In this document: positions 1-10,887 of the stretch, piece by piece
Layout of the letters: each line of letters starts with the position of its first letter
How positions within the stretch are numbered: position 1 is the first letter of the stretch
Assembly (NCBI GenBank): GCA_035279785.1
Contig: DATEHC010000084.1
Location: 1-36,405 of the forward strand
Origin: 40CM-4-65-16 sp035279785
GTDB taxonomy: Bacteria; Chloroflexota; Dormibacteria; Dormibacterales; Dormibacteraceae
Direction of reading: 5' to 3'
Length of the DNA stretch: 36,405 nucleotides
Translations under genes and position numbers: made by a program
The notes under the pieces: generated by a model
Seen by the model: only the letters and a program-made list of their open reading frames with translations
Database searches by the model: none
What the model was told of the DNA's origin: nothing

Positions 1-1
1 G

Positions 2-1300
<1,299 letters not shown>

Positions 1301-1314
1301 GTAGATCGACGCTG

Positions 1315-1349
1315 AAAGGGACTCGGTCTTTAGGCCGAGCCCTTTCTTT
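1315..1349 (+). terminator. Rho-independent terminator after dnaK
   Basis: Hairpin AAAGGG-A-CTCGGTC / GGCCGAG-CCCTTT with a four-base loop (TTTA), one bulged A and one G-U pair, followed by the T-rich tract CTTT. It starts 14 bp after the dnaK stop codon. This is the clearest intrinsic terminator in the window. Confidence 0.88.
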
Positions 1350-1405
1350 AAGGGGCACATGTCCCATAGGCCCGTTTCGTCGCGGGCGCTTAACTAGGTG
1401 GCGTT

Positions 1406-2974
1406 TTGCGGGCTGCTTCGAAACTGCTGCTGACCGTCGCGATCGCGGGAATCTGCCTTTGCACCTTCGCGCCGGCCGCCGCGACCGCGTCTGCGCCGCC
1501 CATCGGAGACAGCTGCCTTGTCGGCCGCTGGGTGGAAACCCAGCGGGTGGTGCCGAGCAACTACTGGCAGGGCCAGTCGTTCCCCATAGCCGGGTTTCGC
1601 GGTCTGGTGATCACCTTCAATGCTGATGGCACCGAGACCGATGACGCAAGCGCCTCGGCGCCTCTGACCGGCGACCAGGCCGGCCACCACCTGGAGTTCG
1701 TGTACCGGGGCCAAATGCTGTACCACGTCCATGCCAACGGTGCCGAGCTGATACAGAGCGCCCCGGTCGGGAGCCTCCGCCCCTCCTACTACTTCGACGG
1801 CCAGCAGATCCAGGGCGGGGAAGGGTTTCTTCCGGCCACTTATACATACCGGTGTACCGCGAAGACCCTGCACCGTGAGAGGCCCCCGTACGTCGCGGGA
1901 TACGGGCCGACCGTGGACGACCTGGTCCGTCCCGCGGGCGCCGGCTCTCCCGGTTCATTCGCCTCGACCGTCTCGAGCAGCCTGTCGACTCCCTCTGCCG
2001 TGATTGCGGCACCCGTGACGCTCCTGGTCAGCGCGGCCATCGCCCTTGCCGCCGTGCTGCTCATCACATTTCCTTCGCACCTCTTCAACCGCACGTACGA
2101 GGAGAACCACGAGGTCATCCGGTACTGGTGGGAGCGGCGTTTCCGATGGCTGTTGCGATTGCGGCTTGGAGTCCTTGCCGGAGGCCGGCGTCGGTCCCGC
2201 GATGGCTTCGCTTTTCTGGCGGTCGTCCTATGCGGGGGCGTGCTGGCGGCGCTTCTCGATCCGCGGTTTGGGTGGAGCTTGCGGACGCTTGCGCTGTTTG
2301 CCGGTGCGGTCTTCGCGCTGCTTGCCGGCTCACTTGTCTCGTTTTTCGCCGCCGGCAGCTATCGCGTCCTCCGCCACAAGGCGGGGCCATGGCGGCTGCA
2401 CGCGCTACCCAGCGGCCTGGCCGTGGCCGCGGTGTGCGTCCTCGTGTCCAGGCTTGCCAATTTTCAGCCCGGCTATCTGTACGGGCTGATCGGCGGCGTC
2501 GTCTTCGCCGGAGCGCTGAGCAAACGCGAGGAGGGGCACGTCGTGGCCGTGACGTCGCTCGTGACGCTGAGCCTCGCGCTCGCGGCGTGGATCGCGTGGG
2601 TGCCGGTCTCCGTTCGGTCGACCGCCAATCCGAGCGACTTCGGCTGGGCGCTGGCGTCGAACTTTCTCGCGGCGCTTTTCGTCAGTGGAATGGTCGGTTT
2701 GCTGATTGGCCTGGTGCCGCTGCGCTTTCTCCCCGGAGAGAAGCTCGCCGGCTGGCATCGGGGCGTTTGGGGCGCCGTCTTCGGGGTGGCGGCGCTGTCG
2801 GTCATCGAGGTGATGCTCCGGCCGCAAACCGGCGGCACGCGCTCTGCTCCAGCACCGCTCTGGGTGACCGGCGGCCTCTTTCTCGCGTTTGGCGTGGTGT
2901 CGGTGCTTTTCTGGAGCTACTTCAGGATGCGCCGGGGTGCTAGGGCCCGGGAGCTGACTACCTCGAACGACTGA
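1406..2974 (+). CDS. Secreted-domain plus multi-pass membrane protein, FGLLP-motif-like
   Basis: Function unknown. The 522-residue product has a signal peptide (residues 1-30, hydrophobic core LLLTVAIAGICL, AxA-rich end) and an extracytoplasmic domain (about 31-160) rich in aromatic and beta-forming residues with Cys37 and Cys150, which may form a disulfide. After a Ser/Pro-rich linker come about seven to eight membrane segments from about 198 to 505. Just after the first membrane helix is FPSHLFNRTYEEN (222-234). Near the C-terminus is IGLVPLRFLPG (434-444), similar to what I recall of actinobacterial proteins annotated FGLLP motif-containing membrane protein. Start TTG is the first possible start after an in-frame TAA at 1391. 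It is separate from dnaK because of the terminator. The family assignment rests on two short motifs only. Confidence 0.6.
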   Translation: MRAASKLLLTVAIAGICLCTFAPAAATASAPPIGDSCLVGRWVETQRVVPSNYWQGQSFPIAGFRGLVITFNADGTETDDASASAPLTGDQAGHHLEFVYRGQMLYHVHANGAELIQSAPVGSLRPSYYFDGQQIQGGEGFLPATYTYRCTAKTLHRERPPYVAGYGPTVDDLVRPAGAGSPGSFASTVSSSLSTPSAVIAAPVTLLVSAAIALAAVLLITFPSHLFNRTYEENHEVIRYWWERRFRWLLRLRLGVLAGGRRRSRDGFAFLAVVLCGGVLAALLDPRFGWSLRTLALFAGAVFALLAGSLVSFFAAGSYRVLRHKAGPWRLHALPSGLAVAAVCVLVSRLANFQPGYLYGLIGGVVFAGALSKREEGHVVAVTSLVTLSLALAAWIAWVPVSVRSTANPSDFGWALASNFLAALFVSGMVGLLIGLVPLRFLPGEKLAGWHRGVWGAVFGVAALSVIEVMLRPQTGGTRSAPAPLWVTGGLFLAFGVVSVLFWSYFRMRRGARARELTTSND

Positions 2975-3016
2975 GGGGGTACGCGCGGCGGTCTCGAACC
3001 GTATTTTGGGCACGCC

Positions 3017-4189
3017 TTGGATGGCTACTTTCGCGAGCGCACGCGGTTGTGGGCGGCGTCCGGCCTGTGGACCGGGATCCTGCTCACGCTCTTCAACCTC
3101 TACGCGGCCGCGGTCGAGTTCGTCCCCCAGTACAGGTACCGGAACGACTTCAGGCTGATCTACGGGGCGGCGCTGGCGGGGTGGACCCAGGGCTACTCGC
3201 ATCTCTACGACCTGGCCGCGCAGCGGGCGGCGACCGAGGGTCTCGGCTCCGGCTTCTACTGGCAGCCGTTCATCAACCCACCACCGCTGGCGTGGCTGGC
3301 GACGCCGTTGCTCGCTTTTCCGTTCGAGGTGGCACTGCTGGCCTGGACGGCCCTTCTTCTCCTGGCCGCGTGGGTCGCCTGGCGGCTGGCCGCTCCCGGA
3401 CCCCGACTGACGAGGCTCGCCCATCTGGCGCTCTTCGCCGGCGTGTTTCCCACCGCGTTCGGCCTGATGGTCGGCCAGCCCGTGGCGCTCGTCGCCGCGA
3501 TCGTTGCCGTCTCCTGGTGGCTGGCCGAGCACAAACGGCCGGTGCTCGCTGGGGTGGTGCTCAGCCTCGTCGCGCTGAAACCGCAGCTTGCGCTGCTCGT
3601 GCCGCTCTGCCTCTTGCTCGCCAGCCGTTGGCGCATCTTCTTCGCCTGGTTTGCGGCGAGCGCTCTGATTGGCGTCGTCGCACTGGTGCTGCTGGGTGCC
3701 GACGGAATTCAGCGATACCGTGACGTGTTGTCGCTGGCCTCGCAGTGGGCGCCGACGCGCAGCTTCGCCGTAGCGGGACCGCTTGGGGTAGGTCCGCAGC
3801 TGTACGCGGCGGAGGCGATCGTCGTGCTGGTGGCCGCGGTCGCTGCCTGGCGGAACCGTCAGGGCGACGTCGGGCGCCTCTACGCCATCGGCATCGTCGC
3901 GTCGCTGCTGTTCACCCCGTACGTCGGGTTCCAGGACTTCGCGATGCTGATCGTTTCCTCGTGGCTGCTGATCCGTTCGGGAGTCACGTCGTTCCAGGGG
4001 TTCGTGATGGTGGTGGGCTACGCGCTGCTCGAGCTGGCGCTGGTCGTTCAGGCGGTGCCGATCCTCGTGGCCGAAGCCGCGCTTTTGGTCTCGCTGGCCT
4101 GGCCCGCCCATCCGCGAGTGCCGGCTCTCGCGCCATTCACGGCGGGTTCAAACCCGCGACTGCCGGCGAACCCGGGAAATAGCGACTGA
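3017..4189 (+). CDS. DUF2029 / GT87-type polyprenyl-phosphate-mannose-dependent transferase-like membrane protein
   Basis: A 390-residue protein with about nine to ten hydrophobic segments, typical of the GT87 (DUF2029) family of integral membrane mannosyltransferases that use polyprenyl-phosphate mannose outside the cytoplasm. Supporting motifs are NDFRLIYGAAL with GYSHLYD (43-65), INPPPLAWLATPLL (86-99), GQPVAL after helix 5, and KPQLALLVPLCLLLASRWR in the middle of the protein, matching the family KPQ and W/R signature. It lies 42 bp after the FGLLP-like gene. Start TTG at 3017 is the only convenient one; an ATG at 3021 is out of frame. The hydrophilic tail (residues about 375-390) is read through a hairpin-rich stretch before the tRNA and is probably not part of the fold. 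Acceptor and sugar are unknown. Confidence 0.75.
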   Translation: MDGYFRERTRLWAASGLWTGILLTLFNLYAAAVEFVPQYRYRNDFRLIYGAALAGWTQGYSHLYDLAAQRAATEGLGSGFYWQPFINPPPLAWLATPLLAFPFEVALLAWTALLLLAAWVAWRLAAPGPRLTRLAHLALFAGVFPTAFGLMVGQPVALVAAIVAVSWWLAEHKRPVLAGVVLSLVALKPQLALLVPLCLLLASRWRIFFAWFAASALIGVVALVLLGADGIQRYRDVLSLASQWAPTRSFAVAGPLGVGPQLYAAEAIVVLVAAVAAWRNRQGDVGRLYAIGIVASLLFTPYVGFQDFAMLIVSSWLLIRSGVTSFQGFVMVVGYALLELALVVQAVPILVAEAALLVSLAWPAHPRVPALAPFTAGSNPRLPANPGNSD

Positions 4190-4198
4190 TCCTCGGCT

Positions 4199-4274
4199 TG
4201 GAGCCGACGGTGGGATTCGAACCCACGACCTGCCACTTACGAGGCGGCTGCTCTGCCAGCTGAGCTACGTCGGC
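4199..4274 (-). tRNA. tRNA-Thr (CGT anticodon)
   Basis: Read on the minus strand the cloverleaf is complete: acceptor GCCGACG/CGTCGGC, D-arm GCTC/GAGC, anticodon stem GCCGC/GTGGC (one G-U) with loop CTCGTAA, giving anticodon CGT (codon ACG), and T-arm GTGGG-TTCGAAT-CCCAC. The discriminator base is T73, and CCA is encoded (bases 4201-4199). It lies antisense between the GT87-like gene and the GNAT gene. Confidence 0.96.
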
Positions 4275-4306
4275 GCGCGCTTATTTTGGCGAAGCGGGGG
4301 AATCCC

Positions 4307-4312
4307 TAGGCT
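4307..4312 (+). promoter_or_regulatory. Leaderless-type -10 box (TAGGCT) before GNAT gene
   Basis: TAGGCT ends 8 nt before the ATG at 4321, with no purine-rich Shine-Dalgarno between them. Transcription would begin at or next to the start codon. It is one of six such arrangements in the window. Confidence 0.4.
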
Positions 4313-4320
4313 AACATCGG

Positions 4321-4809
4321 ATGGGGATGCGAACTCTCGACGTCGAGCGTCTTGCCGTTGGCGATTACGCCCTTATCAAGCCCCTTCTGGTCGAGCTTCA
4401 CCTCGGCGAGCAGGTCCACTACGCCGACCATCCGCAGCTGCCTCGCGAGGAGATCGAGCGGCACCTGAGATCCGTCTCGCCCGCGTTCCGCGGCGAGAAC
4501 GTCATCTACGCGGTGCGCGACGAGGTGGGCCACGTCGTCGGCTTCTGCTGGATCGTCCTGTACGACCCCGGCACCGGCCTCGAAGGCGAGGTCGCGGAGC
4601 TCTACGTGGCGGAAGGCCACCGCGGAAGAGGCATCGGCGAGATGCTCGTCAGGCAGGCGGTGCGTCTCTTCTCGGAGCGCCGCGTGACGCTCGGCTACGT
4701 CTGGACTCGCCCCGACAACGAGCCCGCGATCAAGCTCTACCGACACGCCGGCTTCGAGCCCAACCGCCAGCTCGTCATGACGTGGTACCCGATCGAGCCG
4801 AAAAGCTAG
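4321..4809 (+). CDS. GNAT-family N-acetyltransferase
   Basis: Cytoplasmic acetyl-CoA-dependent N-acetyltransferase of 162 residues; substrate unknown. The GNAT core runs from about residue 20 to 155. Motif A is visible as VAELYVAEGHRGRGIGEMLV (about 91-110), with the acetyl-CoA pyrophosphate-binding R/Q-x-x-G-x-G loop at RGRGIG (101-106). Motif B follows as NEPAIKLYRHAGFEPNRQL, whose YRHAGF is the usual Y-x-x-x-G-F. Start ATG is preceded by a TAGGCT box and no ribosome-binding site. It is followed after 30 bp by the HtrA-like gene, which has its own leaderless-type promoter, so the two may be separate units. Confidence 0.88.
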   Translation: MGMRTLDVERLAVGDYALIKPLLVELHLGEQVHYADHPQLPREEIERHLRSVSPAFRGENVIYAVRDEVGHVVGFCWIVLYDPGTGLEGEVAELYVAEGHRGRGIGEMLVRQAVRLFSERRVTLGYVWTRPDNEPAIKLYRHAGFEPNRQLVMTWYPIEPKS

Positions 4810-4826
4810 GCCGCTCGAAGCAGACC

Positions 4827-4832
4827 TACTAT
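4827..4832 (+). promoter_or_regulatory. Leaderless-type -10 box (TACTAT) before HtrA-like gene
   Basis: TACTAT ends 7 nt before the ATG at 4840. The intervening CAACCCC has no Shine-Dalgarno potential, so a transcript starting at the ATG is likely. Confidence 0.45.
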
Positions 4833-4839
4833 CAACCCC

Positions 4840-5892
4840 ATGCGACCGATCGTGGCCGTCGCGGCCGGCCTCATCCTGACCGCGGTTGTGGCCACGGGCG
4901 TCACTCTGGTGGTGCTTCGGCTGCAGGCGCGTACGAATCCGCAGGAGGTGAATCTGCGCGGCGGCGAAACCCTGACGCAGGATTCCGCGATCGTCCAGGC
5001 CGCGGCCAAGGCCCGGCCCGCGGTAGTCAGTGTCGTGACACAGCATCAGCCCGCGATCGTCCGGGGGTCCGGCTACCTCGCAACGAGCGACGGCTACATC
5101 GTCACCAGCATCAACGCCGTCGCCGGCGCGACGGGGATGACCGTGCTCGTCCCCAGTGACACCAAGACCCACGATGCGCGACTGGTCGACTACGACTGCG
5201 AAACCGGCGTGGCCGTGGTGAAGATCGACCAGGTGAGCGGGCTGCCGACGCTGGCGTTTGCCGATCCGACCGCCCTCGTCCAGGGCCAGGTCATCGTCGC
5301 CGTGGGCGGACCGGTCGACGGCGGCGCGGTCACGCCGGGCTATGTCAGCGCGATGCACCGCGACGCGGACGCGAAGGATCCCGTGAACACCGGACGGACG
5401 ATCACGTTCAGCGACACGATCCTGACCAGCGTCCCGATCGACGACGGCACGTCGGGCGGCCCGCTGCTCAACGTGCAAAGCCAGGTCGTGGGGATCGCGA
5501 TGGAGTCACCCGCGACGCTGGAAGGATTCGGCCTCAACGTCGCCGACATCCAGGACGACGTGCAGCAGATCCTCTCGACGGGCAAGGTCACCGTGGCATC
5601 CTTCGATGCCACCACGATCGACGTCACACCCTCGGCCGCGATCCTCAACAACCTCCCGCAGGGCGCGCAGGTGCAGACCGTCGACAAGGGCGGCCCCGCC
5701 TCGGATGCGGGTTTGCAAGCAGGCGACGTCATCACGCAGGTCGACGACGTGCGGGTCGACGCGGCCCATCCGCTGTCACTCCTCTTGCGCTCCAGGTTTC
5801 ACGCCAACCAGCGCGTGACGGTGAGCTACACCCGTGGCGGCAGCTCGACCCAGGCCGAGCTCACGCTCACGTCGCGGCACCCGACCTGCTGA
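4840..5892 (+). CDS. Membrane-anchored trypsin-like/PDZ protein (HtrA/DegP family), catalytic His and Asp replaced
   Basis: HtrA-type architecture of 350 residues: one N-terminal membrane anchor (about 4-27, IVAVAAGLILTAVVATGVTLVVL), a trypsin-like domain (about 45-245) and one PDZ domain (about 262-345, with GPASDAGLQAGDVITQVD). HtrA proteases act outside the membrane on misfolded proteins. Here the nucleophile motif is intact (GTSGGPL, Ser205), but the usual TNxHVV block reads GYIVTSINAV, placing Asn92 at the His position. The usual D-x-x-T-D-(L/I)-A block reads DCETGVAVVKI, placing Gly123 at the Asp position. The protein therefore probably binds rather than cleaves peptides, or works by an altered mechanism. 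Its stop overlaps the argS ATG by one base (TGATG). Family call is firm; the loss of activity is inferred. Confidence 0.85.
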   Translation: MRPIVAVAAGLILTAVVATGVTLVVLRLQARTNPQEVNLRGGETLTQDSAIVQAAAKARPAVVSVVTQHQPAIVRGSGYLATSDGYIVTSINAVAGATGMTVLVPSDTKTHDARLVDYDCETGVAVVKIDQVSGLPTLAFADPTALVQGQVIVAVGGPVDGGAVTPGYVSAMHRDADAKDPVNTGRTITFSDTILTSVPIDDGTSGGPLLNVQSQVVGIAMESPATLEGFGLNVADIQDDVQQILSTGKVTVASFDATTIDVTPSAAILNNLPQGAQVQTVDKGGPASDAGLQAGDVITQVDDVRVDAAHPLSLLLRSRFHANQRVTVSYTRGGSSTQAELTLTSRHPTC

Positions 5893-7514
5893 TGATTCGC
5901 GACTCGATACACGCCGCGCTCGTGGACGCGGTGCGAGGGATCGGAGTCGACGGTGAGGTGCCGGACCTCGAGCTCGTCCGGACGAAGGTGGCGGGGCATG
6001 GCGACTACGCCAGCTCCGCCGGCCTGAAGCTGGCGCGGATCCTGCGCCGGCGGCCCGACGAGATCGCGAATGAGCTCGCGAGCAGGGTGGAGGTCGCAGA
6101 CGGGGCGGCGACGGCGGTAGGGGAGAAGGGGTACGTCAACTTTCGTCTCACCGACACGTGGCTGCAGAAGCTGATCAGTCGGGTGACGCCCGCCTATGGC
6201 TCGAGCGATGCGGGGCAGGGCGAAAAGTTGCAGGCGGAGTTCGGCAGCATCAACCCCACAGGCCCTCTGCACATCGGACACGGCCGCGGCGTGATCCTCG
6301 GCGACTCGATCTCGCGTGTGCTCGCGTTCACCGGCCACCAGGTCCAGCGCGAGTACTACGTCAATTCCGACAACACCCAGACGCGGCGGTTCGGCGCATC
6401 GGTCTACGCGCGGCTGCATGGCAAGGAGCCGCCCGAGGGCGGATACACCGGCGAGTACGTGGCGGAGATCGCGGACATGGCGCGCCACGACCTGGCGGGC
6501 ATCGAGGATCTTCCGGAAGAAGAAGCCGAGCCGAAGCTGCGCATGTACGCCATCGACAAGATGGTCGAGCGGATCGGCGCGACGGTCGCGAGGCTCGGCG
6601 TGCGCTACGACCAGTGGTACTACGAGAACCGGCTGTGGGAGGAGGGGCTGCCGCAGCAGGCGATCGAGCGGCTGCGCAAGGCGGGATATCTCAAAGAGAA
6701 GGATGGGGCGCTCTGGTTCGGCGATCCCCAGGACGAAGAGGAGGAAGACCGCGTCGTCATCCGCTCCAATGGGCAGCCGACGTACTTCGCGTCCGACCTC
6801 GGATACCTGATCAGCCGATTCGAGCGGCGCGGATACAACCGCGTGATCGAGGTGTGGTCAGCGGACCATCACGGCTACGTGCCGCGCATGAAGTCGGCGG
6901 CGGAAGCGCTGGGATTCGACCGCGAGAAGCTCGTGATCATCATCCACCAGATGGTCAACCTTCAAGAAGGCAAAATGTCCAAGCGAGCGGGCCGCTTTGT
7001 CCAGCTCGACGAGCTCATCGACCGCGTGGGCTCCGACGCGGTGCGCTACTTCTATCTGCTTCGGTCGCCCGATACGACGATCGAGTTCGATCTCGAGCTG
7101 GCGATCACGCAGGGAAACGAGAACCCCGTTTACTACGCGCAGTACGCGCACGCGAGGCTGGCGAACGTCGAGGCGACCGCGACCGAGCGGCATCCGTCGC
7201 TGCCCGACATCGCCGACGTCTCCTTGCTCGAGGAGCCGTGGGAGCTCGACGTCGCTCGGCAGATAGCGTTCTGGCCCGACGTCGTCGCCGAGGCCGCGCA
7301 ATTGCTCGAACCCCACCGCATTCCTTATTACGTGCACGACCTGGCGACGGCAGTGCACCGCTTCTATCACGCGGGGAACGCGGAGAGCCAGTACCGCGTC
7401 GTGGTGGACGACCCGGCCTTGACACGGGCTAGGCTGGAGCTCTCGCGAGCGGCGCGTCACACTTTGAAAACCGCACTCGACCTGATGGGCGTGAGCGCCC
7501 CCGAAAAGATGTAG
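5892..7514 (+). CDS. argS: Arginine--tRNA ligase
   Basis: Class I aminoacyl-tRNA synthetase charging tRNA-Arg in the cytoplasm. The 540 residues are near the usual 550-580. In order: N-terminal Add-1-like domain (1-85), catalytic Rossmann fold with signature NPTGPLHIGHGRG (HIGH at 127-130), KMSKR loop in EGKMSKRAG (361-365), and the helical anticodon-binding DALR-type domain at the C-terminus, ending with ALDLMGVSAPEKM. Start ATG overlaps the previous stop by one base, so translation is coupled to the HtrA-like gene. The UPF0173 gene follows after 10 bp. Confidence 0.97.
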   Translation: MIRDSIHAALVDAVRGIGVDGEVPDLELVRTKVAGHGDYASSAGLKLARILRRRPDEIANELASRVEVADGAATAVGEKGYVNFRLTDTWLQKLISRVTPAYGSSDAGQGEKLQAEFGSINPTGPLHIGHGRGVILGDSISRVLAFTGHQVQREYYVNSDNTQTRRFGASVYARLHGKEPPEGGYTGEYVAEIADMARHDLAGIEDLPEEEAEPKLRMYAIDKMVERIGATVARLGVRYDQWYYENRLWEEGLPQQAIERLRKAGYLKEKDGALWFGDPQDEEEEDRVVIRSNGQPTYFASDLGYLISRFERRGYNRVIEVWSADHHGYVPRMKSAAEALGFDREKLVIIIHQMVNLQEGKMSKRAGRFVQLDELIDRVGSDAVRYFYLLRSPDTTIEFDLELAITQGNENPVYYAQYAHARLANVEATATERHPSLPDIADVSLLEEPWELDVARQIAFWPDVVAEAAQLLEPHRIPYYVHDLATAVHRFYHAGNAESQYRVVVDDPALTRARLELSRAARHTLKTALDLMGVSAPEKM

Positions 7515-7524
7515 GGAGAAGGCA

Positions 7525-8178
7525 TTGGACGTAACGTGGCTCGGACATGGTTGCTTTCGTCTTCGCGGCCGAGGCGCCGCGGTGGTCACGGACCCGTACC
7601 CGCCCGCCATCGGCCTGAAGCTTTCGCGCATGGATGCCGAGGTCGTCACGGTCAGCCACGACCACGGCAACCACAGCTACACGCAGGCGGTGCGCGACGG
7701 CGCCTATGAGATCCACGGTCCGGGCGAGTACGAGATCGCCGGCGTGAGCGTGATCGGAGTGCCGACGTACCACGACGCCGAGAAAGGACAGAAGGAGGGC
7801 CGCAACACGGTCTACCTGATCGAGATCGACGACGTCCGCGTCTGCCATCTCGGCGACCTCGGCCACAAGCTCGACGACGCCGAAGCGGAATCCGTCGCCA
7901 CACCGGACGTCCTGCTCGTTCCGGTCGGCGGCCACACCACGATGAACGCCGCGCAGGCGGCCGAGGTCGTGCGCCAGCTCGAACCGCGCTACGTGGTCCC
8001 CATGCACTACGCGATCCCCGGCCTGAAGATGCAGCTCGACCCTATCGACCGCTTCTTGAAGGAGATGGGGGTCACTGCCACGGAGGCCCAGCCGAAGCTG
8101 GCGGTGCAGAAGTCGTCGGTGGCCGAATACGAGACCAAGGTGGTCGTTCTCGAACCGAAAGCAGAGGTAAAGGTTTAG
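7525..8178 (+). CDS. UPF0173-type metallo-beta-lactamase-fold hydrolase
   Basis: A 217-residue protein of the MBL-fold family often annotated as UPF0173 metal-dependent hydrolase; the substrate is unknown. Metal-binding motifs are SHDHGNHS (H45, H47, H50 of the HxHxxH-type motif), CHLGDLGH (the next His/Asp ligands), and GGHTTM plus PMHY near the C-terminus. It starts at TTG, supported by the ribosome-binding site AGGGAGAAGG immediately upstream. Ten bases separate it from argS, suggesting co-transcription. Confidence 0.88.
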   Translation: MDVTWLGHGCFRLRGRGAAVVTDPYPPAIGLKLSRMDAEVVTVSHDHGNHSYTQAVRDGAYEIHGPGEYEIAGVSVIGVPTYHDAEKGQKEGRNTVYLIEIDDVRVCHLGDLGHKLDDAEAESVATPDVLLVPVGGHTTMNAAQAAEVVRQLEPRYVVPMHYAIPGLKMQLDPIDRFLKEMGVTATEAQPKLAVQKSSVAEYETKVVVLEPKAEVKV

Positions 8179-8195
8179 TCGACCTCGCTGTCCGG

Positions 8196-8201
8196 TAAAA
8201 T
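8196..8201 (+). promoter_or_regulatory. Putative -10 box (TAAAAT) upstream of pyrG
   Basis: TAAAAT lies 26 nt before the pyrG ATG and, unlike the leaderless-type sites, is followed by a strong Shine-Dalgarno AGGAGGT (8215-8221). No convincing -35 hexamer is seen (TTTAGT at 8174 is weak). Confidence 0.4.
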
Positions 8202-8227
8202 CTGAAAAACCGCCAGGAGGTCCGTCC

Positions 8228-9880
<1,653 letters not shown>

Positions 9881-9889
9881 GAGGGAGCC

Positions 9890-10864
9890 ATGGAGCACCA
9901 GAGAAGCGGCATACCTTCTTTCGCGGCGCGTACCGAGCTCGAGTTCGAGCTCGTGCACGCGACCGAAGCGGTCGCGCTCGCCTGCGCGCAGCTACTGGGC
10001 AAGGGTGACCCGGACGGAGTAAGCCGCGCTGCCGTCCAGGCGATGCGCGAGGCGATCGACCGCTCCAACCTCACCGGGACGATCGCGCTCACGCCGCGTC
10101 ACCAGACCCACCTTCCCCGTGGGCTCGTGATCGGGAACGGAGAACGCAAGGTCGACCTCGGCCTGTACGCGCTGGAGGGCGCCAGCCAGGTCGCGCGCGG
10201 CCACATCAACTCGACGGCGACCCTGGTCGCCGCCGACCCGGGCAGCTTTCCGCGGCTTCCCGCCGTCGCGCACGTCGAGAGGTTCGTCGCCGGTTCAGCG
10301 GCCCGTGGGGCCATCGACCTCGACGACTCCATCGCCGACAACCTCCGCCGCATCGCCTTCGCCAACGATGTCCGGGTGCAGGACTTGACGGTCGCGATCC
10401 TCGAGCGGCCGCGTCACCAGGAGCTCATCGCCGAGGTGGCCGCCGCCGGCGCACGCATCCGGACGCTCGAGGAGGGTGACCTGGCCAGCGCGGTGATGGC
10501 CGCGGTTCCCGGAACCGGCATCGACGCCGCCATCGGCGTTGGCGACCTGGACGCGGCGCTCATCGCCGCCTGTGCGGTGCGCTGCCTGGGCGGCGAGTTC
10601 GTCGCGCGGCTGATGCCCCGCAACGACGAGGAGAAGAGCCTGGTGGGCGCCGGAGCGCCGTCGGTCTACGGCCTGACCGACCTCGCGCCTGCCGGAGACA
10701 TCGACGTCGCCATCACCGGGGTCAGCGGCGGCCCGCTGCTGCCGGGCGTCACTTTCGGGAGCGGGTTCGCCGAGACGTCGTCGCTGGTCATCTCCAGCCG
10801 CCACGGAACGGTTCGCCGGCTCACCACGAGGCACGGTGTCACCGGATTAGGCGTTTCCCGGTAG
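9890..10864 (+). CDS. glpX: GlpX-family (class II fructose-1,6-bisphosphatase) protein with degenerate active site
   Basis: A 324-residue protein that aligns along its length with GlpX, the metal-dependent class II fructose-1,6-bisphosphatase of gluconeogenesis. Recognisable blocks are the N-terminal ELVHATEAVALACAQLLGKGD (FELVRVTEAAA...GRGDK in the family), LERPRHQELIAEVAAAGARI (171-190), PGTGIDAAIGVG (207-218), RCLGGEF, and a late ITGVSGGPLLPGV block. Asp40 matches the first metal Asp. The GEGE loop reads TPRH (68-71), the DPIDGT/DPLEGT motif reads YALEGA (93-98), and the Glu of G-x-P-E-G is Ala222. Most metal ligands are therefore gone, and phosphatase activity is doubtful. It lies between pyrG and rpmE, where Bacillus keeps true glpX. 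A role in regulation or binding is only inferred. Confidence 0.75.
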   Translation: MEHQRSGIPSFAARTELEFELVHATEAVALACAQLLGKGDPDGVSRAAVQAMREAIDRSNLTGTIALTPRHQTHLPRGLVIGNGERKVDLGLYALEGASQVARGHINSTATLVAADPGSFPRLPAVAHVERFVAGSAARGAIDLDDSIADNLRRIAFANDVRVQDLTVAILERPRHQELIAEVAAAGARIRTLEEGDLASAVMAAVPGTGIDAAIGVGDLDAALIAACAVRCLGGEFVARLMPRNDEEKSLVGAGAPSVYGLTDLAPAGDIDVAITGVSGGPLLPGVTFGSGFAETSSLVISSRHGTVRRLTTRHGVTGLGVSR

Positions 10865-10887
10865 GGGTATCTATAGACGGGAAGCTC

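Noticed and set aside
2405..4111. 568-codon minus-strand open frame
   Set aside because: Antisense shadow of the FGLLP-like and GT87 genes. Composition is Arg/Gln/Pro/His-rich without motifs, as expected for high-GC antisense frames.
4138..4162. T-arm-like sequence (GGGTTCAAACCC) next to the tRNA-Thr, suggesting a second or decayed tRNA
   Set aside because: The loop is six bases, and no acceptor, D-arm or anticodon stem can be built at the right distances on either strand; a second tRNA would have to overlap tRNA-Thr.
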